Of a stretch of DNA of 45,742 nt, positions 22,611-31,710 are shown one piece after another (positions within the stretch are counted from its first letter, which is position 1; the number at the start of each line of letters is the position of its first letter). The stretch is from an uncultured Clostridia bacterium (GTDB lineage: Bacteria > Bacillota > Clostridia > Oscillospirales > Acutalibacteraceae): contig CANRMX010000014.1 in assembly GCA_947631855.1 (NCBI GenBank), positions 1-45,742 on the forward strand, written 5' to 3'. The translations under genes were made by a program, and so were the position numbers. The notes under the pieces were generated by a model. That model saw only the letters and a list, made by a program, of their open reading frames with translations. It ran no database searches and was not told the origin of the DNA.

Positions 22611-24829
22611 GCCCATCCCTCCAAACTGCCTGTGCGGTACAGCACCCGGCTGCCGTCGTCGTAGATTTTCTCAAAGAGCGCGTCCAAGCCCGCCGTGTCC
22701 ACGGCATAGGAGGCGCGTTCAAAATCGCTGACCAGCACGTAATCCACCCCATATTCTGTGAAAAGCGCCGCCGATTCCCGTGGGAATTCATACATCTGCC
22801 GGGCGGCCTGTTCATTGGCGTAATAATCCAGCCCGTGGAAAAACAGGAAGGTGGGCGACCCGCACACCACGCTGCGCCCGGCCAGAGAGGCCAGCTCGTT
22901 GTTGTGGCGGATGTCCGTGAGGATCACCGCGTCGGCGGGGAGATTTTCCTCCGCATAGGCCACCAGCGCCACCGCGCCCTCGCCGAACAGCTCGTACCGG
23001 GAGACCCACTCCCGGCCCATGGTGAGCGCCGCCGAAGCGATGCACAGCGCCAGCACCAGGCCCATCAAAAGGCCCCGTATCCGATGGGGCCCGCTCTTGG
23101 CGTGGGCCGCGCCGTAGGCGTCGGAGGCCGCCCGCAGGGTCGATTCCGCCTCCCGCAGCGACGCGGACACCGCGTTTTTGTACCGCCTGCCGTACCGAGC
23201 CTCCGCCCGGTGCAGGGCGGCCAGCAGGCGGCCTTTCCAGTCCAGCCGGAAAAGCCGGAAAAAGAGATCCGCAGCGGCAAAGCACAGGAAGATAAACGCC
23301 ACATACAGCAGCTTGTTGTTGTCGTAGTCGTTGGGCTGGAATTCCACGAATTCCGCCAGAAACCAGATGGGCAGCGCCGGCAGGAATTTCACAAATTGCT
23401 CGTGCCCCGCCGTGAGCATCCCCAGCAGTGCCAGCAGGCCGGCCACGCCCAGATTTTTCCCGTAGAATTCCAGATAGCCGTCCTCGCCCACAACCCAGGC
23501 GAAATGCCCCCGCAGAAAGCCCTCGCCCACCTGGTGGAACGTCCAATAGCACAGCTGGGGCAGGGCAAGGAGCAGAGCGGCCAGCAGCACGCCCCAGGTG
23601 TTTAACAGCGGTTTCAGTCCCGTTTGCCGGGCGGATTTAAGCGCCATGCCCACGGTGAGCGCCGCAAAGATTCCCAGCACCGCCACGGCGAAGACCATCA
23701 GCCCCCGGGCGTCCGTCAGGCCGATGTGTTGCAGGATGCGCTGCAAGACCGCCATGCCCGGCAGCCCCAGCAGGATCATCCCCTTGGCGATTTTGCTCCC
23801 GCGACCGCTCAGGAACGAGCCCAGCATCCACGCCGCCGAAACCATGCCCAGCGCCAGGAACGAGTGGGTGTGGATCATGGGCAGCAGCCCGGCCAGCACT
23901 CCGCCGTAAAGGAAGTATTTTTTCCGCCCCTCAAAGGCCGCCCGGTAGAGCAGATACAGCGCCGCGAACAGCACTGCCCAGCCGAACAGCGTGGCCCGCT
24001 GGGGCAGCATCATGTCCACCACCACGTTCACCCAGCGGATGTTTTCCTCGGTGAGGTTGGTGGGGGTCTGGTAGAATTCGGTGAACATGCGGGTGAAATC
24101 CGCCCTGCCCTGGAGGAACCAGAACAGGCCCAGCCCGCCGTTGAAGAAGAACAGCACCCAGGCCACCGCCGCCTTTTTTCCATCCCCCAGCAGCCGCCGG
24201 GCAAAGTACCAGAACCCGAAAAACACCTGCCCGCCCGCCGCCAGCATGGGCAGGAAATAGGCCCATTTCAAGGACGCTCCGCACAGGTACAGGGAGGCGG
24301 AGATGCTGTCGCTCAAAAAGGGATAGCACAGCCGCACGCCGGGCAGCAGGGAATATTCCGGGGGGAACGTCCCCTGCCGGGCCAGGCTGGTGATGAAGGA
24401 CAGGTGCATGCTCATGTCCCCATAGGTGGCCTGGCTGGAATAGATTCCGCCGTCCGCCCACAGGAAGGACCGCCACACCAGCGCCCCAAAAAACGCTCCC
24501 ATCAGGAGAATGCCCCACACATAGGGGCGCTTCCAAAAGCCTGCCAGCCGCAGTTTGGGCAGGGCGATCCCACACTTCACCATGCACAGCGCCGCGCACA
24601 TCCCCGCGGCAAAAAGCGCCAGCAGCTGGGCTGGGACAGAAAATCCCAAAAAGAACGCGAAAGGCACCGGGAACCATTGGAGCATCACGCTGCCGCAGAC
24701 GCTGCCCAGCACCGTCCGCACGCCGGCGGATTCCCCTTGCAGCAGACTGCAGGAGACGCACAGCCCGCAGCACTGGAACGCCAAAAAGAGCAGCATCGCC
24801 AGCACGTTCCCCGAAAAAGAGCCCAGCAT
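22607..24829 (-). CDS. Polytopic membrane protein, GT-C-like
   Basis: A 740-residue protein with about a dozen hydrophobic segments and a soluble C-terminal domain. The early outer loop has YGDMSMHLSFITSLARQGTF, resembling the acidic first loop of GT-C glycosyltransferases, and the tail (AVILTDIRHNNELASLAGR; GVDYVLVSDFE) resembles the tail of large surface-glycosylation membrane proteins. I cannot name a family firmly. GGGAGGGAG supports the start. Its stop overlaps the rsmA start, so the housekeeping gene appears translationally coupled to it. Confidence 0.65.
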   Translation of the reverse strand: MLGSFSGNVLAMLLFLAFQCCGLCVSCSLLQGESAGVRTVLGSVCGSVMLQWFPVPFAFFLGFSVPAQLLALFAAGMCAALCMVKCGIALPKLRLAGFWKRPYVWGILLMGAFFGALVWRSFLWADGGIYSSQATYGDMSMHLSFITSLARQGTFPPEYSLLPGVRLCYPFLSDSISASLYLCGASLKWAYFLPMLAAGGQVFFGFWYFARRLLGDGKKAAVAWVLFFFNGGLGLFWFLQGRADFTRMFTEFYQTPTNLTEENIRWVNVVVDMMLPQRATLFGWAVLFAALYLLYRAAFEGRKKYFLYGGVLAGLLPMIHTHSFLALGMVSAAWMLGSFLSGRGSKIAKGMILLGLPGMAVLQRILQHIGLTDARGLMVFAVAVLGIFAALTVGMALKSARQTGLKPLLNTWGVLLAALLLALPQLCYWTFHQVGEGFLRGHFAWVVGEDGYLEFYGKNLGVAGLLALLGMLTAGHEQFVKFLPALPIWFLAEFVEFQPNDYDNNKLLYVAFIFLCFAAADLFFRLFRLDWKGRLLAALHRAEARYGRRYKNAVSASLREAESTLRAASDAYGAAHAKSGPHRIRGLLMGLVLALCIASAALTMGREWVSRYELFGEGAVALVAYAEENLPADAVILTDIRHNNELASLAGRSVVCGSPTFLFFHGLDYYANEQAARQMYEFPRESAALFTEYGVDYVLVSDFERASYAVDTAGLDALFEKIYDDGSRVLYRTGSLEGWA

Positions 24830-25030
24830 CGCTTCTCCCTCCCGCCGCAGTTCAGATTCGCGCCCCCAGTTTTCGGGGCCTTTTTATAGTATCATTTTTT
24901 CGACAAAAAGTAAAGCGGAGTGCATCCGCAAAGCGCCATCCTGCGGAATACGGCGCGGCCCGATCGAAAAAATCAAATCACAGTTTTTCATTTCTAAACC
25001 GCAGGTTGAGCGATTTCATTGAACGGTTTA

Positions 25031-25059
25031 TTGATTTTGTTGATTTCATAGCTTAAAAT
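25031..25059 (+). promoter_or_regulatory. ABC exporter promoter
   Basis: TTGATT (25031-25036), 17 nt, TAAAAT (25054-25059). The rest of the 270-bp gap is AT-rich and shows no other clear site. Confidence 0.65.
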
Positions 25060-25099
25060 TTGTCCTAAGCGCGCAGAATCACAAGAAAGGATGAACGCT

Positions 25100-26821
25100 A
25101 TGAAAAAGTCAAAGCCCAGCCCCGCCGTAAAGGAATACACCGGGGCGTTTTATGAGAAGAACCGCCTGTGCTTCGCGGTGGGGATCCTGTTTTCCCTGCT
25201 GGAGATCCCGGTCAATCTTGGCCTCTCGTGGCTGCTGGGCAGGGTGCTGGATCTGGTCGCCGCCGCGGACCTGGCGGGTCTGTTTCATCTGGTATGGTAC
25301 ATGATAGCGGTCGCCGCCGGAGATACGCTGATCTGCACCGTAAAGAGCCGCACCACGTCCCTTTTTGTCCACCGGGGGCTCCGGCAGTACAAGGCTCTGG
25401 CCTTCCGCAAGCTCTCCCAAAAGAGCATCCGGGCCTTCACCAAAGAGAACACCGGCCGGTATGTCTCCGTCCTCACCAACGACGTGAACACCCTGGAGGA
25501 AAACTATCTCCGCAGTTTCTTCGAGATCGTCTTTGACAGCATCCAATTTGTCTGCACCCTGCTGTTCATGCTGTGGTACAGCCCCGTGATGACCGCCGCC
25601 ACGCTGGCGCTGTGCCTGCTGCCCATGGTGGGCACCATGCTGTTCTCCCCGGAACTGACCCGGAGAGAAAAGGCCGTCAGCGACGGCAATGAACGATTTG
25701 TGGCCCGGCTCAAGGACCTGCTCATGGGCTTCTCGGTGCTCAAGAGCTTTAAGGCCGAGACCCAGGCCGCCGCCCTGTTTGATGGGGCCAACGCCGACCT
25801 GGAAACGCTCAAGCAGCGCCGCCGCTGGTGGCGGGGGTTGATGAGCGCGGTGAATTGGGGCATTTTCGCCCCCGCCATGCAGTTCGGCATCTTCTTTATC
25901 GGGGCGTATCTGGCCATCCGGGGCAGCGTCACACTGGGCACGACCATCGTTTTTGTGCAGGTGTGCAACTATGTGATGAGCGCCGTCCAGCAGGTGCCCC
26001 AACAGCTGGCCGCACGCAGGGCCGCCCGGGGGCTCATCGAAAAGCTGGTGGAGATCACCCAGGAGAACTTAGCCAGCTCGGGGGAGCCCATCCCCTCGGA
26101 GCTCCACGAGGGCATCGTCCTGCGGGACGTGAGCTTTGGCTATGACCCGGACGCCCCGGTGCTCAAAAATCTCTCCTTTACGCTCACGGCAGGGAAAAAG
26201 TACGCGCTGGTGGGGGCCTCCGGCTCGGGGAAGACCACGCTACTCAACCTCCTCATGGGGGCGTATGAGGACTATACCGGCTCCGTCACGGTGGACGGTC
26301 GGGAACTCAGCACGGTAGACCCGGAGAGCCTCTATGACCTCATCAGCCTCATCGGCCAGAACGTCTTCCTCTTTGACGACACCGTGCGGGGGAACATCAC
26401 CCTCTTTAAGGACTTTCCTCCGGAGGCGGTGGAGCAGGCGGTGGCGCGCTCCGGCCTCAAAGAACTCCTTGAGGCCCGGGGAGAGGACTATCGCTGTGGG
26501 GAGAACGGCGCGGGGCTCTCCGGCGGGGAGCGCCAGCGGGTCTCCATCGCCCGGGCACTGCTCCGGGGCACACCGGTGCTGCTTTTGGACGAGGCCACCG
26601 CTTCCCTGGACCCGGCCACGGCCTTCGCCGTCACCGAGGCGGTGCTGGGGCTTCAGGGCCTCACCCGGCTGGTGGTGACCCACCGGCTGGACCCGGCGCT
26701 GCTCGATCGCTACGACGAAATATTTGTGCTCAAAAACGGGACGATCTGCGAGCGGGGGACCTTCCGGGACCTCATGGCGCAGAAGGGATATTTCTATTCC
26801 TTCTATACCGTGGCGGGCTAG
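25100..26821 (+). CDS. ABC exporter, fused permease and ATPase
   Basis: A 573-residue half-transporter that would work as a homo- or heterodimer. The N-terminal ~310 residues hold the six-helix ABC membrane domain. The ATPase has Walker A GASGSGKTT, Q-loop LIGQNVFLFDD, signature LSGGERQR, Walker B VLLLDEAT with its catalytic Glu, and the H-loop VTHRL. All catalytic residues are present. An ATG at 25091 directly abuts GAAAGG, so the next ATG (25100) is the likelier start. No second half-transporter is adjacent. Substrate unknown. Confidence 0.9.
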   Translation: MKKSKPSPAVKEYTGAFYEKNRLCFAVGILFSLLEIPVNLGLSWLLGRVLDLVAAADLAGLFHLVWYMIAVAAGDTLICTVKSRTTSLFVHRGLRQYKALAFRKLSQKSIRAFTKENTGRYVSVLTNDVNTLEENYLRSFFEIVFDSIQFVCTLLFMLWYSPVMTAATLALCLLPMVGTMLFSPELTRREKAVSDGNERFVARLKDLLMGFSVLKSFKAETQAAALFDGANADLETLKQRRRWWRGLMSAVNWGIFAPAMQFGIFFIGAYLAIRGSVTLGTTIVFVQVCNYVMSAVQQVPQQLAARRAARGLIEKLVEITQENLASSGEPIPSELHEGIVLRDVSFGYDPDAPVLKNLSFTLTAGKKYALVGASGSGKTTLLNLLMGAYEDYTGSVTVDGRELSTVDPESLYDLISLIGQNVFLFDDTVRGNITLFKDFPPEAVEQAVARSGLKELLEARGEDYRCGENGAGLSGGERQRVSIARALLRGTPVLLLDEATASLDPATAFAVTEAVLGLQGLTRLVVTHRLDPALLDRYDEIFVLKNGTICERGTFRDLMAQKGYFYSFYTVAG

Positions 26822-26833
26822 CGCAGGGCGCTC

Positions 26834-26863
26834 TTGACGCCGCAGGGCGCCATATGCTATGAT
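26834..26863 (+). promoter_or_regulatory. Hexosaminidase promoter
   Basis: TTGACG (26834-26839), 18 nt, TGC-TATGAT (-10 at 26858-26863), so the gene can be expressed apart from the ABC exporter. Confidence 0.6.
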
Positions 26864-26896
26864 GAACCTATAAACCCCCAGAAAGGATGTGTCTTT

Positions 26897-28480
26897 ATGC
26901 AGCTGATCCCAAAGATCCACGGCAGCGCCGCCGTGGAACCGACCCGCGTGCCCTTCCCGGCAGTGCTGCGGGTGGAATGCCCGGAATTGTCCCCGACCTG
27001 CGCCGAAGCGTTTCTCGTCCGCACTGGCGCTAAAGAGGGGCCCTCGGACTTTGTCCTGCGCATCGAAAAAGACTCCGTCCTGCCCCGGGAGGGCTATCGC
27101 TTGCGGATGCAGGCCGGAGCCATTCATGTGTCCGCCGCAGAGGAAGCGGGGGCGATTTGGGCCCTCACCACCGCGGCCTCTCTGATCGATGACGGGGGCT
27201 TCGCACCCTGCGACGTGGCCGACAGCCCGCTGCATCCCTTCCGGGGGCTGCATCTGGACTGCGCCCGGCACTTCTTCCCGGCGGAGGAGGTCAAGCGGGT
27301 CATCGAGGCCATGAGCCTGCTCAAGCTCAACGTGTTCCACTGGCACCTCTCCGACGACCAGGGCTGGCGCGTTGAAAGCAGGCGATTCCCCAAGCTCAAC
27401 GAAGTGGGCGGGCCCTGTTACACCCAGGCGGAGATTCGGGACGTGGTGGCCTTTGCGGACAGTCGGGGCGTCACCGTCCTGCCGGAGATCGACATGCCCG
27501 GCCATGTCACGGCGATCCTCTGCGCCTACCCGGAGCTGAGCTGCACCGGAGAGCCGGTGACTTTGGCGGTTGCCGGCGGCATCTACCCGGTGATCCTCTG
27601 CCCGGGCAAGGAGGAAACTTTCCGCTTTATCCAGGCGCTGCTGGAGGAGATCTGCCCGCTCTTCCCGGGCGAGTATTTCCACATCGGCGGCGACGAGGCC
27701 CCCAAGATCCGCTGGAAGACCTGCCCGCACTGCCAAAAGCGCATGGAGGCGGAGGGGATCACGTCCCTCAACGACCTGCAGGGATATTTCACCGCCCGGG
27801 TGATCGAAATGCTCCGGCGGCTGGGCAAAAAGCCCGTCTGCTGGAACGATACCCTCATGGCCAAAAACGGCCCCAAGGACGTGCTTATCCAGTATTGGGC
27901 GCCCCAGCACGCGGGCATGGAGGGGTATCTCCAGGAGGGCGGGGCCTTCATCTGCTCGGATATGTTCGATCTCTATTTGGATTATCCCCCCGCCATGACG
28001 CCTCTCAAGCGGGTGTATCATTCCGCGCCGTCCCTGGGCGGCGTGCTGCTGGAGGATGCTCCCGGCTTCACGGGATTTGAGTGCTGCCTCTGGACGGAGC
28101 GGGTGGATTCCTGCGCCCTGTTGGAGGAGCGGCTCTTCCCACGGGTGCTGGCCGTGGCGGAGCGCGCCTGGGCCGGCGGTGGCGATTATGCGGAATTCCG
28201 CGCCCGGGTGCAGGCGACGGCTGCCGGGCGGCTGGGCCAGACCGTGCGCTTTTTGCCGGAAGACCGCTGGGACCCCACCGGCGATGCCCGCCGGGAGGAG
28301 GCCATGGCCTATTTGGCGCTGCTCTTTAGCGGCGCAGGCGGCGGCGTCACCGACGGGGCGGATGAGTCCGCCGGGATCAACGAAGCGTTCGTCCAGGGAT
28401 TCCTCACCAAATTCCTGGCCCCTGAGGACGCCCAGTGGATTTTACCCAAATTCAAGGCCCTCATGGGCAATGCAACGTGA
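26897..28480 (+). CDS. Beta-N-acetylhexosaminidase, GH20
   Basis: A 527-residue enzyme releasing terminal beta-GlcNAc or GalNAc. The N-terminal GH20b domain precedes a TIM barrel with FRGLHLDCARHF, VFHWHLSDDQGWR, LPEIDMPGH, and the catalytic pair Asp266-Glu267 in HIGGDE; tryptophan motifs of the sugar pocket follow (VLIQYWAPQ; CLWTE). There is no signal peptide, so it acts in the cytosol, probably on imported glycans or recycled wall sugars. GAAAGG supports the start. Confidence 0.93.
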   Translation: MQLIPKIHGSAAVEPTRVPFPAVLRVECPELSPTCAEAFLVRTGAKEGPSDFVLRIEKDSVLPREGYRLRMQAGAIHVSAAEEAGAIWALTTAASLIDDGGFAPCDVADSPLHPFRGLHLDCARHFFPAEEVKRVIEAMSLLKLNVFHWHLSDDQGWRVESRRFPKLNEVGGPCYTQAEIRDVVAFADSRGVTVLPEIDMPGHVTAILCAYPELSCTGEPVTLAVAGGIYPVILCPGKEETFRFIQALLEEICPLFPGEYFHIGGDEAPKIRWKTCPHCQKRMEAEGITSLNDLQGYFTARVIEMLRRLGKKPVCWNDTLMAKNGPKDVLIQYWAPQHAGMEGYLQEGGAFICSDMFDLYLDYPPAMTPLKRVYHSAPSLGGVLLEDAPGFTGFECCLWTERVDSCALLEERLFPRVLAVAERAWAGGGDYAEFRARVQATAAGRLGQTVRFLPEDRWDPTGDARREEAMAYLALLFSGAGGGVTDGADESAGINEAFVQGFLTKFLAPEDAQWILPKFKALMGNAT

Positions 28481-28494
28481 CGTTGCATCCGCAA

Positions 28495-28539
28495 CGCGTT
28501 TCGCGCACGTTTGCGTGCGCTGGCGAACGCTGGAAACGG
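28495..28539 (+). repeat. Dispersed repeat R2, copy 1
   Basis: Contains the hairpin GCGCACG-TTTG-CGTGCGC followed by CTGGCGA.CGCTGGAAAC. Other copies are at 29255-29299 (inverted) and 42904-42946. The rest of the gap to the next module shows nothing else. Confidence 0.75.
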
Positions 28540-28630
28540 CTTTACAGGTCGTGCCCGATAGGTACTGTTCTGTATGCCCGGGTAAGCTGCACTTGGCCGC
28601 AAAAAAAGCCAGCGTTTCCTGCCCCTGCGC

Positions 28631-28659
28631 TTGACAATTTCTCGGTATTCTGCTATAAT
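28631..28659 (+). promoter_or_regulatory. Antitoxin RNA promoter, copy C
   Basis: TTGACA (28631-28636), 17 nt, TATAAT (28654-28659). Confidence 0.85.
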
Positions 28660-28665
28660 AAAAAC

Positions 28666-28757
28666 ACAAAGGGAAACTTGCCGGTAAGCGGCATGGCCCT
28701 CAGAAACGGTAAGAAATAACCGCATTCCTTAGCCCGGAGCGGTTATTTCTTTTTATG
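28666..28757 (+). ncRNA. Type I antitoxin RNA candidate, copy C
   Basis: About 90 nt. The same 5' element as the other copies is followed by a different terminator: a perfect 12-bp stem AAGAAATAACCG (28711-28722) with 28740-28751, then TTT. The changed stem matches the changed end of its own toxin. Confidence 0.7.
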
Positions 28758-28838
28758 TCCGATTGCCACAAGCAATGCAGCAAAGGAAATGAGTACCATG
28801 GTGTACTGAAAGATTTCAGCCCACGTAACTGCATCCAT
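28743..28838 (-). CDS. Holin-like small toxin peptide, copy C (AUG start)
   Basis: A 31-residue peptide: MDAVTWAEIFQYTMVLISFA, then a hydrophobic end and the tail GHKKK. It has one membrane helix and a basic end, the form of holin-like type I toxins, but little residue identity with copies A, B, D and E. The AUG sits 6 nt after GGAGGG, the position held by AUA or AUU in the other copies. An in-frame AUG two codons earlier is too close to the ribosome site. GGAGGG can fold with CCCTCC only 6 nt upstream (28857-28862). Confidence 0.75.
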   Translation of the reverse strand: MDAVTWAEIFQYTMVLISFAALLVAIGHKKK

Positions 28839-28965
28839 GGACATCCCTCCTTTCCAGGAGGGCCGGGAAACCCGGAAAAAATCTTCACCCTCCTTATGAA
28901 AAGCTGGAGGGCCAACCGCCTACCGTTACTGGCAAGTATTCCCGCGCCATATCGGCGCAAGATAA

Positions 28966-28994
28966 AGTATAGCAGAGAATCCTCGAAAAAGCAA
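28966..28994 (-). promoter_or_regulatory. Toxin promoter, copy C
   Basis: Minus strand TTGCTT (28989-28994), 17 nt, TGC-TATACT (-10 at 28966-28971). Confidence 0.75.
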
Positions 28995-29048
28995 GAAGAA
29001 GCGGGCAATAAGAATCTTTCCTTGGCTGTACCTAACTTAAAAAATAGA

Positions 29049-29075
29049 GCCTCCCCGCCCTACGGGCGGGGAGGC
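29049..29075. repeat. GC hairpin repeat
   Basis: A perfect 12-bp stem GCCTCCCCGCCC with loop TAC. It follows a stretch (29005-29048) also shared with 43911-43957. Confidence 0.75.
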
Positions 29076-29254
29076 ACTTGTTATGCGGCTCGGGGCAGCC
29101 TCGGCGTGGGCTGGTGCTCTGGCCTAGGAATCGGAAATAATCGCGAAAAAATCCCCAGGGTGTCCTGGGGATTTTCTATTGATTTCTCACAGTCAGTAGG
29201 TGTGAGCGCAGCCCGCTTGCGTTCAGCAGGCAACAAATTCCGCGACCAGTCACG

Positions 29255-29299
29255 CCGTTTCCAGCACGCACCAGCGCACGCAAACGTGCGCGAAACGCG
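29255..29299 (-). repeat. Dispersed repeat R2, copy 2 (inverted)
   Basis: Inverse orientation of 28495-28539; the two copies bracket toxin-antitoxin module C. Confidence 0.75.
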
Positions 29300-29324
29300 A
29301 AGTGGAAGCGGACATCGCCCGCTA

Positions 29325-29398
29325 TCGGGCGCGACCGAAAAACTTACGGTCTTTGCTCGGCAAGTGAGCAAAGCGAACGGAGCCCGCGACTTGGCCCG
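29325..29398 (+). repeat. Dispersed repeat R1, copy 2
   Basis: Closely similar to 15091-15164 with the same core GGCAAGTGAGC and AGCGAACGGAG. Confidence 0.75.
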
Positions 29399-29426
29399 CG
29401 CGGCAACGCGCCCGCGGAGGCTGCGC

Positions 29427-30557
29427 TTACTGCTCGAAAGCCACTACTTCGCCCGTCTCGTCGGACTGGAAAGCGGCCTCCATGATCTTCAGCACCCGCA
29501 GCGCGTGCTCCTGGGTGACGATCTGCTCCGCCTCGCCGTTGCAGACTTCGGCGAAGTTCTTATACAGCCCGTTGCGGTCGAAATCAAACTGGGGCAGGGG
29601 CAGCTCCTCCACGGACTTGCTGTTCTGACGGGGCGCCATGGTCTTGGTGAGCCCTGCGCCGGCCAGGATGGGCGCAGCGTCCCGATCATGCCAGGAGAGC
29701 AGCCGGACCATCCGGCCCTCCAGCTTCCAGTTGAGGATCTCGGCGGAACCTTCGTCGCCGTACACGCACCACAGGGGCTCGTTGACGAAGTGGCAGGTGC
29801 CCACTTCCAGATTGACGGTCAGGCCGCTTTCAAAGGTGAGATGCAGCTGGAATCCGTCGTCGCACTCGTCGTTGGTGATATGGGTGCAGGTGCAGAACAC
29901 TTTGGTGATCTTCTCCGGCACCATCTTGGCGATGCGGTCGATGATATGCACGCCCCAGTCCAGCATCATGCCGCCGCCGTAGGCTTTCACGCCGCGCCAG
30001 TCGCCGGGGATGCCCCGGGAGCCCATGATGCGGCACTTGATGTTGAAGATATTCCCCAGCAGCTTCTCGTCGTAGATCTTCTTCACCATCAGGTAGTCTT
30101 CGTCCCATTCCCGGTTCTGCCGGGGATAGAACACCATGCCCGTCTCCTTGGAGACCGCCATCACTTCCACCAGCTCGTCGCTGGAGAGCATCACGGGTTT
30201 TTCGCACAGCACGTGCTTGCCCGCCCGCATAGCCTGGATGGCCTCGTCCTTGTGGAGGTGGTTGGGGGTGGCGATCAAAATGGCGTCCACGGTGTCGTCG
30301 GCCAGCAGGGTCTCGTAATCGGGATAGACCTTCATTCCCCGCTCTTTGGCCCATTCCTGCCGGGCCGGGGCGATATCCACCACACCGGCCAGCTCCAGCA
30401 GCTGGGAGATATCGGTGGTGGCGGGGCTGTCGAAGCCGGGCACATCCACGTTGCTGCCGTTCCAGATGGCGTTGCCGGTACCGCTCTGGATGGCGATGGC
30501 GTGTCCGCCGCCCATGCCGCCGCAGCCTATGATACCGATCCTGATCTTTTTGCTCAT
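29427..30557 (-). CDS. Gfo/Idh/MocA family oxidoreductase
   Basis: A 376-residue NAD(P)-dependent dehydrogenase of sugars or inositols. The Rossmann start is IRIGIIGCGGMGGGH; AILIATPNHLHKDEA and the conserved Lys motif GKHVLCEKPV follow. DWGVHIIDR later is the usual C-terminal active-site His region. Start supported by AAAGGAGA 8 nt ahead. It is a single-gene unit with its own promoter. Substrate unknown; no sugar cluster is near apart from lacZ and the hexosaminidase further off. Confidence 0.92.
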   Translation of the reverse strand: MSKKIRIGIIGCGGMGGGHAIAIQSGTGNAIWNGSNVDVPGFDSPATTDISQLLELAGVVDIAPARQEWAKERGMKVYPDYETLLADDTVDAILIATPNHLHKDEAIQAMRAGKHVLCEKPVMLSSDELVEVMAVSKETGMVFYPRQNREWDEDYLMVKKIYDEKLLGNIFNIKCRIMGSRGIPGDWRGVKAYGGGMMLDWGVHIIDRIAKMVPEKITKVFCTCTHITNDECDDGFQLHLTFESGLTVNLEVGTCHFVNEPLWCVYGDEGSAEILNWKLEGRMVRLLSWHDRDAAPILAGAGLTKTMAPRQNSKSVEELPLPQFDFDRNGLYKNFAEVCNGEAEQIVTQEHALRVLKIMEAAFQSDETGEVVAFEQ

Positions 30558-30647
30558 GTCTACTTCTCCTTTGTATGGACTGTCGTCCCTCTGTTTGATT
30601 CAACGCTCCCGCCCGGCTTTTGGGAAATCCCGGGCCATTCACCCCTC

Positions 30648-30675
30648 ATTATACCATACCCCCCGAAAATGTCCA
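30648..30675 (-). promoter_or_regulatory. Gfo/Idh gene promoter
   Basis: Minus strand TGGACA (30670-30675), 16 nt, TATAAT (30648-30653). Confidence 0.65.
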
Positions 30676-30715
30676 GCCTTTTCCCGGGGAATTTCCGCCG
30701 AGTTTTTTGCAAAGC

Positions 30716-30904
30716 AAACGCCCCGCTCGAGCGAGGCGTTTAGATGCTTTATATACCGTGCAGAAACCTTTGGGGAACCCCCTGCGAGGGTTCCCCGCCG
30801 AAAACAGTCCACCGGACTGTTTTTCGCCCCTCCTGCGCTTTCCGCGGAGTAAAGGCCGTGGAGCGCTGCTCCACGCCTCGCCAGCCTTTTTGAAAAAAGG
30901 CTGG
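30716..30904. repeat. Cluster of five inverted repeats behind trpA
   Basis: Five strong hairpins lie within 190 bp: 30716-30741 (AAACGCC..GGCGTTT), 30772-30796 (GGGGAACCC/GGGTTCCCC), 30801-30823 (AAAACAGTCC/GGACTGTTTT), 30857-30875 (CGTGGAGC/GCTCCACG) and 30881-30904 (CCAGCCTTTT/AAAAGGCTGG). One of them probably ends the trp transcript; together they look like a composite palindromic repeat. Confidence 0.75.
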
Positions 30905-30939
30905 GCGAAAAACTTTATTTGGCGTGTCGATTTGCAGGA

Positions 30940-31710
30940 TCACCGCAACGCATCCTTCATGGACTTCACATACGCCCCCACATGGGCCGGGGCCTCCCGG
31001 CCATACTGCTCCACCAGCTTCACAATGGCCGAGCCCACGATGGCGCCGTCGGCGATACCCGCCATCTGCCGGGCCTGCTCCGGCGTGGAGATGCCAAATC
31101 CAATGGCGCAGGGTACCTTCGTGTTTTCGCGCACCACCCGGACAATGGCGCCCAGGTCGGTGGTGATCTCGCTCCGCGTCCCCGTCACGCCCAGGCTGGA
31201 CACCAGATAGATAAATCCCTCCGCCTCCTTGGCGATCATGGCGATGCGGTTGGCGGAAGTGGGCGCGATCAGGGAGATCAAATCCACCCCATACCGGGTG
31301 CAGAGGGGCTGGAATTCGTCCTTTTCCTCAAAGGGCAGGTCGGGCAAAATCAGCCCGTCGATGCCGATCTCCTTGCAGGTGGCGATGAATCGCTCCGCGC
31401 CGTAGGAGAACACCACATTGGCGTAGGTCATGAACACCATGGGCACGGTCACGTCCCGGCGCAGCTCCCGGACGAAGCCGAAAATCTTGTCCGTGGTGAT
31501 CCCGCCCTGCAGGGCCCGCAGATTCGCCCCCTGGATCACCGGCCCCTCGGCAGTGGGATCGGAAAAGGGAATGCCCAGCTCGATGAGGTCGGCGCCTCCG
31601 GCCACGGCGGCCCGGACACAGGCGGCAGTCGTGGGGAGATCGGGGTCGCCGCAGGTGATGAAGGCGATAAACGCTTTGCCGTTTTCAAACGCTTTGCCGA
31701 TCTTACTCAT
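30940..31710 (-). CDS. trpA: Tryptophan synthase alpha subunit
   Basis: A 256-residue TIM barrel that cleaves indole-3-glycerol phosphate to indole and GAP within the TrpA2B2 complex. The catalytic Glu is in [11 protein letters not shown] and the Asp in [17 protein letters not shown] closes the phosphate site. The start codon overlaps the trpB end by 8 bp, which fixes it. Last gene of the trp operon. Confidence 0.96.
   Translation of the reverse strand: MSKIGKAFENGKAFIAFITCGDPDLPTTAACVRAAVAGGADLIELGIPFSDPTAEGPVIQGANLRALQGGITTDKIFGFVRELRRDVTVPMVFMTYANVVFSYGAERFIATCKEIGIDGLILPDLPFEEKDEFQPLCTRYGVDLISLIAPTSANRIAMIAKEAEGFIYLVSSLGVTGTRSEITTDLGAIVRVVRENTKVPCAIGFGISTPEQARQMAGIADGAIVGSAIVKLVEQYGREAPAHVGAYVKSMKDALR

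Noticed and set aside
28755-30743. A 662-codon plus-strand frame over the Gfo/Idh gene
   Set aside because: It runs through toxin C, repeats R1 and R2 and the antisense of a well-supported oxidoreductase; no domain or ribosome site.
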